A stretch of 64,000 nt of DNA from Natronomonas salina (lineage in GTDB: Archaea; Halobacteriota; Halobacteria; Halobacteriales; Haloarculaceae). Numbering within the stretch: position 1 is the stretch's first letter; each line of letters starts with the position of its first letter. The DNA lies in contig NZ_CP058335.1 in the NCBI RefSeq assembly GCF_013391105.1, positions 1,302,001 through 1,366,000 of the forward strand, written 5' to 3'. This document shows, one piece after another, positions 9,353 through 17,256 of the stretch. Under the pieces are notes generated by a model, which ran no database searches, had not been told where the DNA came from, and was given only the letters and a program-made list of their open reading frames with translations. Position numbers and translations under genes: made by a program.

Positions 9353-9500
9353 CATCCTCCCACCCCTGAAGGGGTGGGATTCCTCCGATGGGGATGGTGG
9401 CTATGCCGTTCCCCCGGTGGCAAGTTTCCCCTCGGGGGTACTCTGGTTTGTGCGCTCCTCGTTGGGATTTGGCCACCGTATGGGTGGGGCGTCTGTGGTC
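9348..9500 (-). ncRNA. Putative omega RNA (reRNA/sotRNA) of the tnpB element
   Basis: In IS200/IS605 elements the 3' end of tnpB and the right end encode the guide RNA of TnpB. In Halobacterium salinarum sense overlapping transcripts from IS1341-type tnpB genes have been reported. Here the right-end hairpin and terminal GGATGTCAAG fit the scaffold's end, and the guide would be read from the flank, beginning GTGCAGCGTCGCCCGTACAG. The 5' limit given is a guess. Confidence 0.4.
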
Positions 9501-10708
9501 GAACGCCACTCGTGATTGTCCCACTGGAGGCGCACGGGCCGTGCCATCGACCTGACTACGTCCTCGCCAGCCTGCTGTTCGAGGAACGTCCGCGACGCTC
9601 CCAGATCAGCGTGGCCCTCAAAGCCACACGGACACCGAAAAACGTCGCCGCGCCGCTCCGTCTGATTTCGCTCACCACACGCCGGACATTCCATCGTCGT
9701 GTAGGCTTCCGATGTAACCTCGGTGGTGATGCCGTACTCTTCGGCGGTGGTGGCGAGCCGATCGATGAACGCACGATACGCCCAAAACAGGTGGGTTTTC
9801 TCGTTGACCTCCGCCGACCAGTGCGCTGACAGCACCTCTCTGAGATCGCCCACATACACCGTCGCTATGCCCTCGTCGTACAGCCGCTCGATGAGATCAC
9901 GGACGAGCGCGTCCTGTGCGTGGTCACGACGACGAGTTCGCGTGCGGTAGAGGCGTCTAATCCGACGACTGCTATAGCGGTCCTCAGGAAGTTTCGACTG
10001 GAGCCGCGCGATCTCCTCGGTCGTCTCCCGGAACCGCGCAAAGAGATCACGGCCCTCGTAGCAATATTGCTGGCCAGTAGTGGTTGTACAGGCGACGAGG
10101 GTGTTCGCACCGACGTCCAGGGCAGCCGATTCCTCGGCTCGTGGTGAATCCCGTCGTGAATCGTCTACTGTGACGGGTTGAAAGGTCCTGAACGTGTCGT
10201 CGACCTCGTCGTAGGACAACTCCAACCGGCCCTGCTCGCCGTCCCACTTCGGATTACCAGCGACTTCGAGGCGCTGTCGCTCGTGATAGCCAAGCCCGTA
10301 CTCGGCTTTGAGGTCTTGGCCGACCGGAATCTCGAGCCGTGATCGCTCGCCGATTTCGAGCGTGTACAGGTCGTTGCGAATATATGTTCGCAACTCTCGG
10401 CCCTCCTCCTCGTTCCCCCAGTAGCCAGGCGGGGCGGTGTCCTCGCCGTTCTCGCGGGCGGCGAAGAACGACCGCCACGCCTCGCTGTTCTTCCGGATGA
10501 CCTGCTGGGCAGTCGCGGAGCCGAGCACGCCGACGTACTGTTTTCGATAATCGGCGGTGTCCCACACAGATTCGCCGGCGAAGAAGTTTTGGCGGCGTTC
10601 GTAGTTCAGTGCGTTCCAGAGGCTGGCGGAGGCGTCCAACAACTCACGGAGTAATCGCTCGTTTGCCTTGGAGCGCGGGCGCACCGCGAACGTGTTGGTT
10701 CGCCTCAC
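9401..10708 (-). CDS. tnpB: RNA-guided endonuclease TnpB family protein
   Basis: A 435-residue TnpB. It has the N-terminal RTNTFAVRP helix-turn-helix region, RuvC-I Asp198 (ALDVGAN), RuvC-III Asp368 ([10 protein letters not shown]) and a zinc ribbon with Cys341, Cys344, Cys359 and Cys361. At the RuvC-II position, where most TnpBs have Glu in an xxEDL segment, the protein has VYVGDL (Gly287). A nearby VNEKTH Glu303 may serve instead. The start is GTG at 10708, because a TATA box (TATTTAAATA, 10732-10741) lies 28 bases upstream; the Met at 10768 would be upstream of that promoter. TnpB proteins use the element's omega RNA to cut DNA and help keep the element in place. The protein appears full length. 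Confidence 0.85.
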   Translation of the reverse strand: MRRTNTFAVRPRSKANERLLRELLDASASLWNALNYERRQNFFAGESVWDTADYRKQYVGVLGSATAQQVIRKNSEAWRSFFAARENGEDTAPPGYWGNEEEGRELRTYIRNDLYTLEIGERSRLEIPVGQDLKAEYGLGYHERQRLEVAGNPKWDGEQGRLELSYDEVDDTFRTFQPVTVDDSRRDSPRAEESAALDVGANTLVACTTTTGQQYCYEGRDLFARFRETTEEIARLQSKLPEDRYSSRRIRRLYRTRTRRRDHAQDALVRDLIERLYDEGIATVYVGDLREVLSAHWSAEVNEKTHLFWAYRAFIDRLATTAEEYGITTEVTSEAYTTMECPACGERNQTERRGDVFRCPCGFEGHADLGASRTFLEQQAGEDVVRSMARPVRLQWDNHEWRSTTDAPPIRWPNPNEERTNQSTPEGKLATGGTA

Positions 10709-10731
10709 GTGACAGGTTGGTCCCGTTTTCG

Positions 10732-10741
10732 TATTTAAATA
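10732..10741 (-). promoter_or_regulatory. TATA box of tnpB
   Basis: TATTTAAATA, itself palindromic, is centred 28 bases before the GTG at 10708. It supports a leaderless transcript starting at that codon. Confidence 0.55.
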
Positions 10742-10864
10742 TCGGCTGGCAGGACGATGGTCCACCACTACGATATCTCAGCAGGCGTGCAGGTCAAACA
10801 TCCAATCGGTATCGAACCGGCAGCGTGGTCCCGGGGTTGTCCGCTCGAACCCACCCCTAAAGGA

Positions 10865-11194
10865 ATGGGCTTCCGCTCGCAAAATGTCACCGATCCGGAG
10901 ACAGGAGAGAACTGGGTGACGGGCTCCGGGTCTGCAGACCGTCTCGGCTGGACGTTCACGTATCAGGGCGAGCCCATCGAGGTGTACGACGCGACGCCCT
11001 ACGAGGACGCGACGGCCGCCGTCTGGCGCTTCCTCCTCCCGGTCGCAGACCCCGAGGGCGTCCGGCCGATAACGGTCCAGTTCACCGACGACAGATCGGC
11101 GGCGACGTGTTTCGAAGGACTCACCGCAATCGCCCAGGCCGTGATCGAGTCGCTAACGCCGAACCCGGAGTGGGAACAACCAACCGCGTCCTGA
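10865..11194 (+). CDS. Small haloarchaeal protein whose 5' end lies in the IS left end
   Basis: From about 10884 the frame has good haloarchaeal codon bias (TDPETGENWV..., GWTFTYQGEPIEVYDATPYEDATAAVWRFLLPVADPEG..., ATCFEGLTAIAQAVIESL). The only nearby in-frame ATG, at 10865, lies inside the IS left-end palindrome. Either the element supplied a new start codon to an old gene, or the gene lost its N-terminus when the IS inserted. It is on the same strand as the lipoprotein remnant on the other side of the IS, but I cannot show that the two pieces belong together. No family is recognised. Confidence 0.5.
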   Translation: MGFRSQNVTDPETGENWVTGSGSADRLGWTFTYQGEPIEVYDATPYEDATAAVWRFLLPVADPEGVRPITVQFTDDRSAATCFEGLTAIAQAVIESLTPNPEWEQPTAS

Positions 11195-11344
11195 TCGGAA
11201 TCGATTGCCAGCCGACCCCTTCAGAGCGACAAAACGGCAAGGCGCCCATGACTGATTCAGTGAGGGACGAGTCAATCAGGACCTTGTGGGCGGCGTGTAT
11301 CCACTCTCAAAGCGTATCTATCGGACGGATTCCACCACCAGCAG

Positions 11345-12103
11345 TCACTCGGCGAGCTTGCCGCCGATCCATCCGCCCGCGGCGCCGAGACCGACGGTGA
11401 ACGCCAGCGAGACGAGCGCGCCGACGATGACGACGCCTGCGACCATCGCGGCGAAGCCACTGTTCGCGATCGCCGGGAGGCCCGACGCGAGCCCGGCGGC
11501 AGCGAACACCCCGATGACGAGGAACGGCGCGCTCACCACGAGCCCGGAGGCTGCACCCACGCTGATCGTTCGCTCGGAGTCGCCTCGTTCGAGGTAGCCG
11601 GCGACGACGCCACCGAGGACCGGCGAGAGCGGGACGAACGACGTGACGGTGCTGACCACCGCCCCGAGGAGCGCGTGCGCCGGATAGTCGCTGGTCGCCT
11701 CGCCCGCAGCGGCCCGGGCATGGACGCGGCGTCGGTGGACGACGTAGGCGATGCCGACCGCGATCATGGCCAGGCCGGTCACCAGGAGACCAGCGGCGAG
11801 CCACGGCAGCAGCGCCAGCGTGAGGTCGACGAACTCCGGTTCGGTCATCCCCTCGACGGTGAAATCCTCCGAGGCGACCACCGTTTCGACGTTCGCGCGG
11901 TCGACGGCGGTGTACAGGAGGACACCAGGGAGAGCGAGGACGAAGCCCCCGAGGACGACGAGGCCGCCGAGGAGCCAATCGAGGACGCTCGGGACGTCCG
12001 GCACGTCGGGATTGGTCGACTCGTCGCTATCGATGCCTGTCGGCGGCTCCGACTGGAGAGGCTGGACGGCGGTCGTCGAATCGTCGTCGGTGGGCGGAGC
12101 CAT
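11345..12103 (-). CDS. DUF5518 domain membrane protein
   Basis: A 252-residue protein with an acidic cytoplasmic tail of about 37 residues, two hydrophobic segments (about 39-66 and 95-121), and a C-terminal DUF5518-like domain. That domain includes the typical ALLGAVVSTVTSF-PLSPVLGGVVAGYLERGD motif, then Gly/Ala-rich membrane helices ending GGWIGGKLAE. DUF5518 is a haloarchaeal membrane family without assigned function. The gene is monocistronic, with the IS-damaged region on one side and a gene-poor stretch on the other. Confidence 0.8.
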   Translation of the reverse strand: MAPPTDDDSTTAVQPLQSEPPTGIDSDESTNPDVPDVPSVLDWLLGGLVVLGGFVLALPGVLLYTAVDRANVETVVASEDFTVEGMTEPEFVDLTLALLPWLAAGLLVTGLAMIAVGIAYVVHRRRVHARAAAGEATSDYPAHALLGAVVSTVTSFVPLSPVLGGVVAGYLERGDSERTISVGAASGLVVSAPFLVIGVFAAAGLASGLPAIANSGFAAMVAGVVIVGALVSLAFTVGLGAAGGWIGGKLAE

Positions 12104-12700
12104 CTTAGACAGCTATCTGCCGCCATTTCCTTGTAATTGCGGGTCGTCGACGTGTGGCTGGCTTCACGAGCGGTGGACGGGTGGGATGACGCCAGCAGGG
12201 AATCCGGTACTGCGTCGGAGACCCCCTTGAGTTATGCTGAATCCGCCTGGGTGGCTCCCCAGCAGCCTGCGAGCGGTTCCGGTCGAGCACCTAACTTGTT
12301 GGGAAGCGTGTTCAATACCTTGTGGATTGTTACCCTGTGTGATGCACCACTATCCGATCGAACAGCCTGGCTGTTACTACGAGCGCCCGGAGGACTGCTG
12401 TACAGTCTGTTATGCCAGGCTCCTGATCGCACGGCTTCGATCCTAACATGACAGTCCCGGTGCCAGCGACCGGCGTCACCGGAGCGGAGAGGGGAGAAGC
12501 GGGAGCCATCGTACCACGAAGGTGGGACGGCGACCCTTCGCTACAGGCGATCAGGCCGGATATCGGAGTGGGTACCTGCGTGGCTACCGCCTCGAGGACG
12601 AGTTCGAGCCGCCTGCCCGGCGCTGTCTAGAGCGGTGCGATATCGCTCCCGTCCTGGTGCAAACTTATTTACCAAATTGTTACCAATAGTATGCCAACCG
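12104..12700. other. Gene-poor stretch
   Basis: About 600 bases with no clear gene. One possible micro-ORF (12342-12446) is listed separately. The TATA-like CTTATTTA at 12664-12671 probably serves the 49-residue protein that follows. Confidence 0.4.
12342..12446 (+). CDS. Possible cysteine-rich micro-ORF
   Basis: A 34-residue frame, MHHYPIEQPG... with CYYERPEDCCTVCYARL, has four cysteines in a short span. An AT-rich box (AATA, 12314-12317) lies about 26 bases upstream, as for a leaderless gene. There is no homologue I recognise, and chance is a real alternative. Confidence 0.2.
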   Translation: MHHYPIEQPGCYYERPEDCCTVCYARLLIARLRS

Positions 12701-12850
12701 ATGGCAACCGAGACAGCGGTCGACGGGAGCGAGGCAGTGCCGGGCGAGGAAGAGGAGAACGAAGACTGGACGGACAACGACGAGCGTGCGGCCAGAGCCG
12801 TCGAGCAGCGGTGTGGCATCACGCTGAACCCCGACGAGACCGACGACTAA
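12701..12850 (+). CDS. Acidic 49-residue protein
   Basis: MATETAVDGSEAVPG is followed by a run of Glu/Asp and the tail AARAVEQRCGITLNPDETDD. The extreme acidity is typical of real haloarchaeal reading frames, and the overlapping frame that starts at 12691 is Arg-rich. A TATA-like CTTATTTA (12664-12671) lies about 33 bases upstream. It ends about 15 bases before the IS-derived miniature element. The function is unknown; the shape (acidic head, short tail with one Cys) recalls the 39-residue peptide at 45747. Confidence 0.5.
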   Translation: MATETAVDGSEAVPGEEEENEDWTDNDERAARAVEQRCGITLNPDETDD

Positions 12851-12863
12851 GCCTCGACCGACC

Positions 12864-12993
12864 TCCTTACCCCTGAAGGGGTGGGCATCTACAGGCGGGA
12901 CAAGGCGAGTGCCTGGGGGCTTGACCCTGAGGCGATTTTATGGAATTTACAAGGGTAAGCTACCCCGCTCTTCAGGGCGGGGAGGATGTCAAG
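12864..12993 (+). mobile_element. Miniature IS200/IS605-derived element (MITE/PATE-like)
   Basis: About 130 bases carrying both kinds of end structure of the IS1341-type element and no gene. The left hairpin is ACCCCT-GA-AGGGGT (12869-12882). The right hairpin is 12963-12970 with 12975-12982 (one G-T pair, loop TTCA), followed by GGAGGATGTCAAG finishing at 12993, the same last 13 bases as the full element's right end. Such palindrome-associated elements are known in haloarchaea (Haloquadratum). The interior would match the 3' part of an omega RNA scaffold. It lies in the opposite orientation to the full IS 2.1 kb away. Confidence 0.6.
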
Positions 12994-13207
12994 TCACTGG
13001 CAAGCATCCCTCCTGCTGGGGATGAGGGATCGGACAGAGGTGGGGATGCCCCTGACCCGCTGTACCGACCGTCATGGCTCACCTAGAATACGTCGCTACG
13101 GACCCCGAACACTGATTCTGTTCGGAGGGGAACAAGCGGTTTTTCAGTCCCAGAGAATGCCTAGCACCATCTATATCGTTCGAGACGGAAGCACTCGCCA
13201 CCCACTT

Positions 13208-13351
13208 ATGACCATCGTCTGTACCAATTGCGGCGACGAGAACGCCGAAGTTTTCGAATTGGAAGTCTGGACCGATGAACCGAGGGAAGCTTACCTCTGT
13301 CGGCCCTGTCGAGACGAACTCAAGGCGGCATTCCAGGTCGATGCGTGCTAG
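13208..13351 (+). CDS. 47-residue zinc micro-protein
   Basis: MTIVCTNCGDENAEVFELEV... ending CRPCRDELKAAFQVDAC has two CxxC knuckles (CTNC and CRPC) about 25 residues apart, the arrangement of haloarchaeal zinc-finger micro-proteins. The longer upstream frame is not acidic and starts in the miniature IS, so the ATG at 13208 is chosen. A TATA-like CTATATCG (13171-13178) is about 34 bases upstream. The function is unknown; related small zinc proteins in Haloferax and Halobacterium affect motility, biofilm or opsin expression. Confidence 0.6.
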   Translation: MTIVCTNCGDENAEVFELEVWTDEPREAYLCRPCRDELKAAFQVDAC

Positions 13352-13467
13352 GCCTAGAGGTTCCGCTGCGTGCGACCCCGATCGAGATTTGAACGGTGGG
13401 AAGCCGATCATGGTCACGCCAAGATATCCCGCAAAAATCTAAGTGCTCCTATCGAAACGCATAGCCT

Positions 13468-13731
13468 ATGGGTAGGGAAGGTGGGACACAGAGTGGAACT
13501 CGTAGCGACGACAGAAGTGCAACGCTGCCTCGACTAACGGATCGTGTACTGTCCGAGGGCTGTCACCTCCTCGAAGCGAGAACTCTGGGCAGGCATCGAG
13601 AGCGGTCATCGAATCGGGGCTCGACCACGAGTGACGCAGTGGCCCAGTTTTCGGAGCTGCCATCCTCCCTGATGACAAGCGACCGGAGCACAGCGCAGGC
13701 GGTCGACCAGCCCTCTGCTCCTCAACGATGA
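13468..13731 (+). CDS. Possible ORF overlapping the TFB-like gene start
   Basis: An 87-codon frame whose TGA overlaps the following ATG (ATGA at 13728). The product is Ser/Arg/Thr-rich and not acidic, codon bias is weak and no homology is apparent. The rest of 13352-13727 shows nothing else. The overlap may be accidental. Confidence 0.2.
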   Translation: MGREGGTQSGTRSDDRSATLPRLTDRVLSEGCHLLEARTLGRHRERSSNRGSTTSDAVAQFSELPSSLMTSDRSTAQAVDQPSAPQR

Positions 13732-14321
13732 CTGCCACCGACGACTTCCAACAGCAAGTCCACGCGGAGATCGAGACACACGTTGCTCGGCTCCATCTCT
13801 CGACGGAGGACGCGGCGCTGGCCAAGTCGCTCTACGACCAGTATCTCACGCCGGCGAACGCGTTCTCGCGGCCAGCTGGCGTCTTCGCGCTGGGCGCGAT
13901 CTACGCGGTCATCCGGGTGCACGGATACGGGCTCACGATCAGGGATCTCAATACCGAGTACGACAAGGACCACATCATCCGGGCCTTCCAGGGGCTCGTC
14001 GACGACCTGGCTGTCGACGCCCCACCGCAGGATCCCGCGGTCTTCATCGATCGCATCGCCAGAGATATTCCGGGCGTCGACGAGACCATCGGCGAGGTGG
14101 CAAAACGGATCGTCAGGGAGTGTCCACAGGCGACGGTCGGGAAGCGCTCGGCGGCAGTCGCCGCTGGCGCGTTCTATCTGGCCGCCAAGCTCGAGGACAA
14201 AACGATCACGCAGCGTCGCATCGCGCAAGCAGTCGACGTCTCGAAGCCCACCATCACGAAACGCTACCAGGATCTCGAAGCGAAGCTGCCAGCAGCGTTC
14301 GAGCTGCCCCCCGCCGAGTAA
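13728..14321 (+). CDS. TFIIB-like protein with cyclin repeats only
   Basis: A 197-residue protein made of two TFIIB-type cyclin folds: repeat 1 at about 10-95 (SRPAGVFALGAIYAVIRVHG) and repeat 2 at about 105-190 (VAKRIVRECPQATVGKRSAAVAAGAFYLAAKLEDKTITQRRIAQAVDVSKPTITKRY). Haloarchaeal TFBs are about 320 residues, with an N-terminal zinc ribbon and B-reader/linker that contact RNA polymerase. Both are missing here, and no upstream frame supplies them. It should still bind TBP and BRE DNA. Whether it competes with full TFBs, acts as a repressor or is recruited differently cannot be told from sequence. It sits 0.7 kb after the miniature IS and converges on a HalOD1 gene 15 bases away. Confidence 0.75.
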   Translation: MTATDDFQQQVHAEIETHVARLHLSTEDAALAKSLYDQYLTPANAFSRPAGVFALGAIYAVIRVHGYGLTIRDLNTEYDKDHIIRAFQGLVDDLAVDAPPQDPAVFIDRIARDIPGVDETIGEVAKRIVRECPQATVGKRSAAVAAGAFYLAAKLEDKTITQRRIAQAVDVSKPTITKRYQDLEAKLPAAFELPPAE

Positions 14322-14336
14322 GCGTCCAAGTACAGG

Positions 14337-14591
14337 TTATAAGTCGCCCGCGTGTCGGTCGATCGAGACCTCACCGCCGTCTATCCGGACGTCGTACCCA
14401 TCGTGGGTGAACTCGATCGTGACATGCGCGCTGGCTCTGGCGTCGGCGAACATCGTATCGATAGCGTCCGGATCGATGCTCTCGAACAACGGTGTGATAT
14501 CGACCTCGCTGGCGCCTTCGGCGGCGGCTATCTTCTCGACGATACTCGCAGTGACTGACTCGGTTTGACCCACCATCATCTGTGACATCAC
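14337..14591 (-). CDS. HalOD1 output-domain protein
   Basis: An 84-residue stand-alone HalOD1 domain with the family features: IVEKIAAAEGASEVDITPLFESIDPDAIDTMF, then two beta strands VTIEFTHDGYDVRIDGGEVSI. HalOD1 (haloarchaeal output domain 1) occurs alone or fused to receivers and sensors in haloarchaeal signal transduction; its molecular action is unknown. Two further HalOD1 genes are in this window (27811 and 34710). MSQMM at the start offers a second Met three codons later. Confidence 0.8.
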   Translation of the reverse strand: MMSQMMVGQTESVTASIVEKIAAAEGASEVDITPLFESIDPDAIDTMFADARASAHVTIEFTHDGYDVRIDGGEVSIDRHAGDL

Positions 14592-14975
14592 TCATCGATG
14601 GGTACTATACAGCCATAAGAACCCTCGAAATTTCCCCGCTATTTAGAAATAATGTCCTTGCACGGTTAGCTTGAAGGATGGAAAGTCGGTGCTACAGCCG
14701 CGACGGCGAAGTGCTGAACCTAGCGCTTCAGAAGCTACTCTCGATCCGTGGGGAACTCGGCTTTCCCGGAGTGACAGCCCTCATCTCCATAGTTTTGCTG
14801 GGCTTACCACCTTTCACCCGGGATGGTTTGCATCCGCCAGAATCGCTGGGACCCGCGTCAGAACAGCCACCTGCAAAATGACGTGAAATGGCTCGGTAAG
14901 ACCTCCGATACACCTAGAGACCATCGGTATAAACCGTGAGCGCCGATTCGTCGGTGGGCTAGCGAGAGGTTTAGT
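14592..14975. other. Intergenic stretch, no gene seen
   Basis: About 384 bases between two minus-strand genes. The short frames on both strands lack acidic composition, and no repeat or RNA gene is seen. Confidence 0.5.
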
Positions 14976-15722
14976 TCAATCGTCGGCCGTCGCAGTCGAG
15001 CCCTCGTCAGCGCTCTCTTGCAAGCGCTTCTCGGCTTCGTCGCGGTCCTCGGGGTAGCCGACGTCAACACGCCATCCATCCAGGCCGATCGCGTCGATCG
15101 TCCGCCCCGACTGGATCAGCAGGTCCACGGCGTCGGAGAGCTCGTACTCGCCACGATCGGAAGGCTGCGTGAGGTGGCAGGCGTGGAAGATCGCCGGACT
15201 GAACGTGTAGAAGCCGGTCATCACGAGGTTCGTCGGCGGGTCCTCGGGCTTCTCGACGACCTCCGTGATCTCGCCGTAGTCGTTCGTATCACAGACCCCG
15301 TACCGGGAGGCCTCCTCGTAGGGCACCTCCTCGACGAGGAAGGCGGCGTCGGTGCGGCTCTCCTGTTGGCGCCGCACGACGTCCTGGAGGTTCGCCTGGA
15401 AGATGTTGTCCCCGAGGATGAGCATGAAGTCGTCGTCGACGTGTTCCTCGACGGTCAACAGCGCGTGGGCCAGGCCCTGCTGTTCGCGCTGGTGGGTGTA
15501 CGTGATGGGGACGCCCTCGTACTCGTCGCCGTAGTAGTCGATGATCTTCTCTTTCATGTAGCCAACGACGACGATGAGCTCGTCGGCGCCGAGCTCGAGC
15601 AACTGGTCGAAACAGTGGGTGAGGATCGGCTCACCGTTGACCTCGACGAGCGCTTTCGGCTTGTCGTCGGTCAACGGGCGGAGCCTGGTTCCCTTCCCCG
15701 CCGCGAGTGCTACCGCTTGCAT
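14976..15722 (-). CDS. aglF: Sugar nucleotidyltransferase, AglF-like
   Basis: A 248-residue nucleotidyltransferase (GT-A-like fold). The nucleotide-binding signature AVALAAGKGTRLRPLTDDKPKALVEV is at residues 3-28, followed by HQREQQGLAHALLTVE, LILGDNIF and EKPEDPP. The whole sequence closely follows Haloferax AglF, which makes UDP-glucose from glucose-1-phosphate and UTP and feeds N-glycosylation of the S-layer glycoprotein. The start is ATG at 15722 (MQAVALAAG), since the upstream extension is not conserved in kind. No other agl genes are adjacent, so the pathway link is inferred; glucose-1-phosphate thymidylyltransferase is the alternative. Confidence 0.85.
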   Translation of the reverse strand: MQAVALAAGKGTRLRPLTDDKPKALVEVNGEPILTHCFDQLLELGADELIVVVGYMKEKIIDYYGDEYEGVPITYTHQREQQGLAHALLTVEEHVDDDFMLILGDNIFQANLQDVVRRQQESRTDAAFLVEEVPYEEASRYGVCDTNDYGEITEVVEKPEDPPTNLVMTGFYTFSPAIFHACHLTQPSDRGEYELSDAVDLLIQSGRTIDAIGLDGWRVDVGYPEDRDEAEKRLQESADEGSTATADD

Positions 15723-15881
15723 ATCAGCATCGTCTCGGCCAGAGCACAATAACGCTTCTCGTGTTTCCAGCGGTCCAGTCAGCGACAACAGGGGCTCGTA
15801 TCGAGTTTACCACTTGCTCATCGGGCGGTCACGATCTGAGTCTGTTCGAAGGGATTTACCCCCCATCGCCAACAGAGAGGT

Positions 15882-16679
15882 ATGCTGACGCTTCCATTGA
15901 CTTCTGCCGTCCTCGCCGCGTTCGACCCGACGATGCTCCTCCTCATCGTCGTGGTCGCCTTCCTCGCCGGGGTGGGCATCACGGCGATCGGCCCGGGCGG
16001 CATCTTCATCACGATAGCCCTGTCGATGACGCCGCTCTCACCCGCACTGATCGCCGGGACAGGGAGTGCGACGAACGTCGTCGCCGGGACGATCGGCAGC
16101 GGGATGTACGCCCAGTCGGGCGAACTCCGCAGCGGTTCGGGCAAGCGCCTCACGGTCGTGTTGAGCCTCTGCAGTGTCGCCGGCGCGCTCGCCGGGCAAT
16201 GGCTGAACGGCCACGTCTCGAAGCCGGAGTTCATGGCCGTCCTCGGCGGTGTCCTCCTCGTCACGGGCCTGCTGACCTGGTATCGCGTCCGGTACGATTC
16301 TGGCGTCCTCGACATCTCGCTGGACACCACCCGCGGCCTCGCAATCGTCGCGATCCTGGGGGTGTTCGTCGGTATCCCGGGCGGGTTGCTCGGCGTCGGT
16401 GGCCCGGTTCTCGCGGTCCCGCTGCTCGTTGCCGTCGGCGTCCCGCTGCTCTCGGGGGTGGCAGCGGCGCAGGTCCAATCGGTGTTTATCGCTGCACCCG
16501 CAGCCATCGCGTATCTGCTCGAAGGCGCCATCTCGCTGCCGCTGGTCGCGCTGTTCGTCATCCCCGAGATCGCTGGCCTCTACGTCGGCTGGAAGATCGC
16601 CCACCAGATCGATGCCGGCCGATTGAAACTCGTCCTCGCCGGGACGCTGATTCTCCTCACTCCGTACTTCTTCCTGTAA
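15882..16679 (+). CDS. TauE/SafE family permease
   Basis: A 265-residue polytopic membrane protein with the two-fold repeated motif of the sulfite exporter TauE/SafE family (COG0730). Repeat 1 has FLAGVGITAIGPGGIFITIAL and repeat 2 has GVFVGIPGGLLGVGGPVLAVPLL. About eight membrane helices are seen. The family exports sulfite, sulfoacetate or related organosulfur anions; the substrate cannot be assigned here. It is transcribed divergently from aglF with 159 bases between. Confidence 0.85.
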   Translation: MLTLPLTSAVLAAFDPTMLLLIVVVAFLAGVGITAIGPGGIFITIALSMTPLSPALIAGTGSATNVVAGTIGSGMYAQSGELRSGSGKRLTVVLSLCSVAGALAGQWLNGHVSKPEFMAVLGGVLLVTGLLTWYRVRYDSGVLDISLDTTRGLAIVAILGVFVGIPGGLLGVGGPVLAVPLLVAVGVPLLSGVAAAQVQSVFIAAPAAIAYLLEGAISLPLVALFVIPEIAGLYVGWKIAHQIDAGRLKLVLAGTLILLTPYFFL

Positions 16680-16869
16680 ACGGCGACAGCGCAACATCCA
16701 CACATCTGAAGACCCGTACCGCGCCAGGAGAAGATGTGTTGGACTGAATTATCCCTCCCTCTAATTCGCATAGAACATTGTCTAGTGGCTACTGAATAGA
16801 TGCCCAGGAAGGGCCACCAAGCAGCGCTACTCCGATTGGATAACAGCTCCGTCTGCGACGATGAGGCCG

Positions 16870-17031
16870 TTAGTTTGCATCAGCCTCGGGCGATCGTTTG
16901 AGGGTTGTGATGGTCACGGCGAACGTGGCGCCACAGTCACACGCCACCATTTCTTCACTCCAGTCGAATTCTACGGTTCGACCGCAGTCACACGGCATCT
17001 CCACGGCCCCGTTCATTGCAGTAGTTCCCAT
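16870..17031 (-). CDS. 53-residue zinc micro-protein
   Basis: Two CDCG knuckles (MPCDCGRTVEFDW and MVACDCGATFAVTI) form a probable four-Cys zinc site. The start ATG at 17031 is chosen because a TATA-like box (minus CTTTTAACAC, 17051-17060) lies about 25 bases upstream; the longer frame from 17067 would begin before that box. The gene lies alone in an AT-richer stretch. No specific function is known. Confidence 0.5.
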   Translation of the reverse strand: MGTTAMNGAVEMPCDCGRTVEFDWSEEMVACDCGATFAVTITTLKRSPEADAN

Positions 17032-17256
17032 CAGATTGCTATTGCACCCGGTGTTAAAAGAAGCCATTCGACGATATTCTGTTCCTGATAATCATATATG
17101 TAATAATGTCCCTCAGCGTATCCACCGATACCAATCGAGCAAGTAACAAGAGATCCAGTCAGCTAATGATTCAAACCTCGTCCACTCGCGTCGTCCACAC
17201 ATTTTCGCCTCCTGTACTCGAAGCGAGGTTTATCTGGCCACCACCAAACCTTGGAC

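Larger units (their letters stand above)
9348..10880 (-). mobile_element. IS1341-type (IS200/IS605 family) insertion sequence, tnpB only
   Basis: The right end is well marked: minus strand ...GGGAGGATGTCAAG finishing at about 9348, just past a perfect 9-base-pair hairpin (9359-9367 with 9370-9378, loop GA). The left side has the matching imperfect palindrome (10850-10858 with 10861-10869, two A-C mismatches), so the left boundary lies near 10870-10880 but is not exactly determined. Only tnpB is present; there is no tnpA (Y1 transposase). The element would therefore need a transposase in trans, as known for IS1341-type elements. No target duplication is expected in this family. Confidence 0.8.

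Noticed and set aside
8956-9369. 137-codon plus-strand frame
   Set aside because: Arg-rich in the overlap. The coding-like sequence with the lipobox signal is in another frame (9053-9352).
10709-10768. Longer tnpB start at 10768
   Set aside because: It would lie upstream of the TATA box at 10732-10741, and the added residues are not part of the TnpB N-terminus.
13006-13030. ATCCCTC...GAGGGAT inverted repeat just after the miniature IS
   Set aside because: Arms of seven bases with alternative pairings. It is outside the recognised element end, so I could not tie it to the element.
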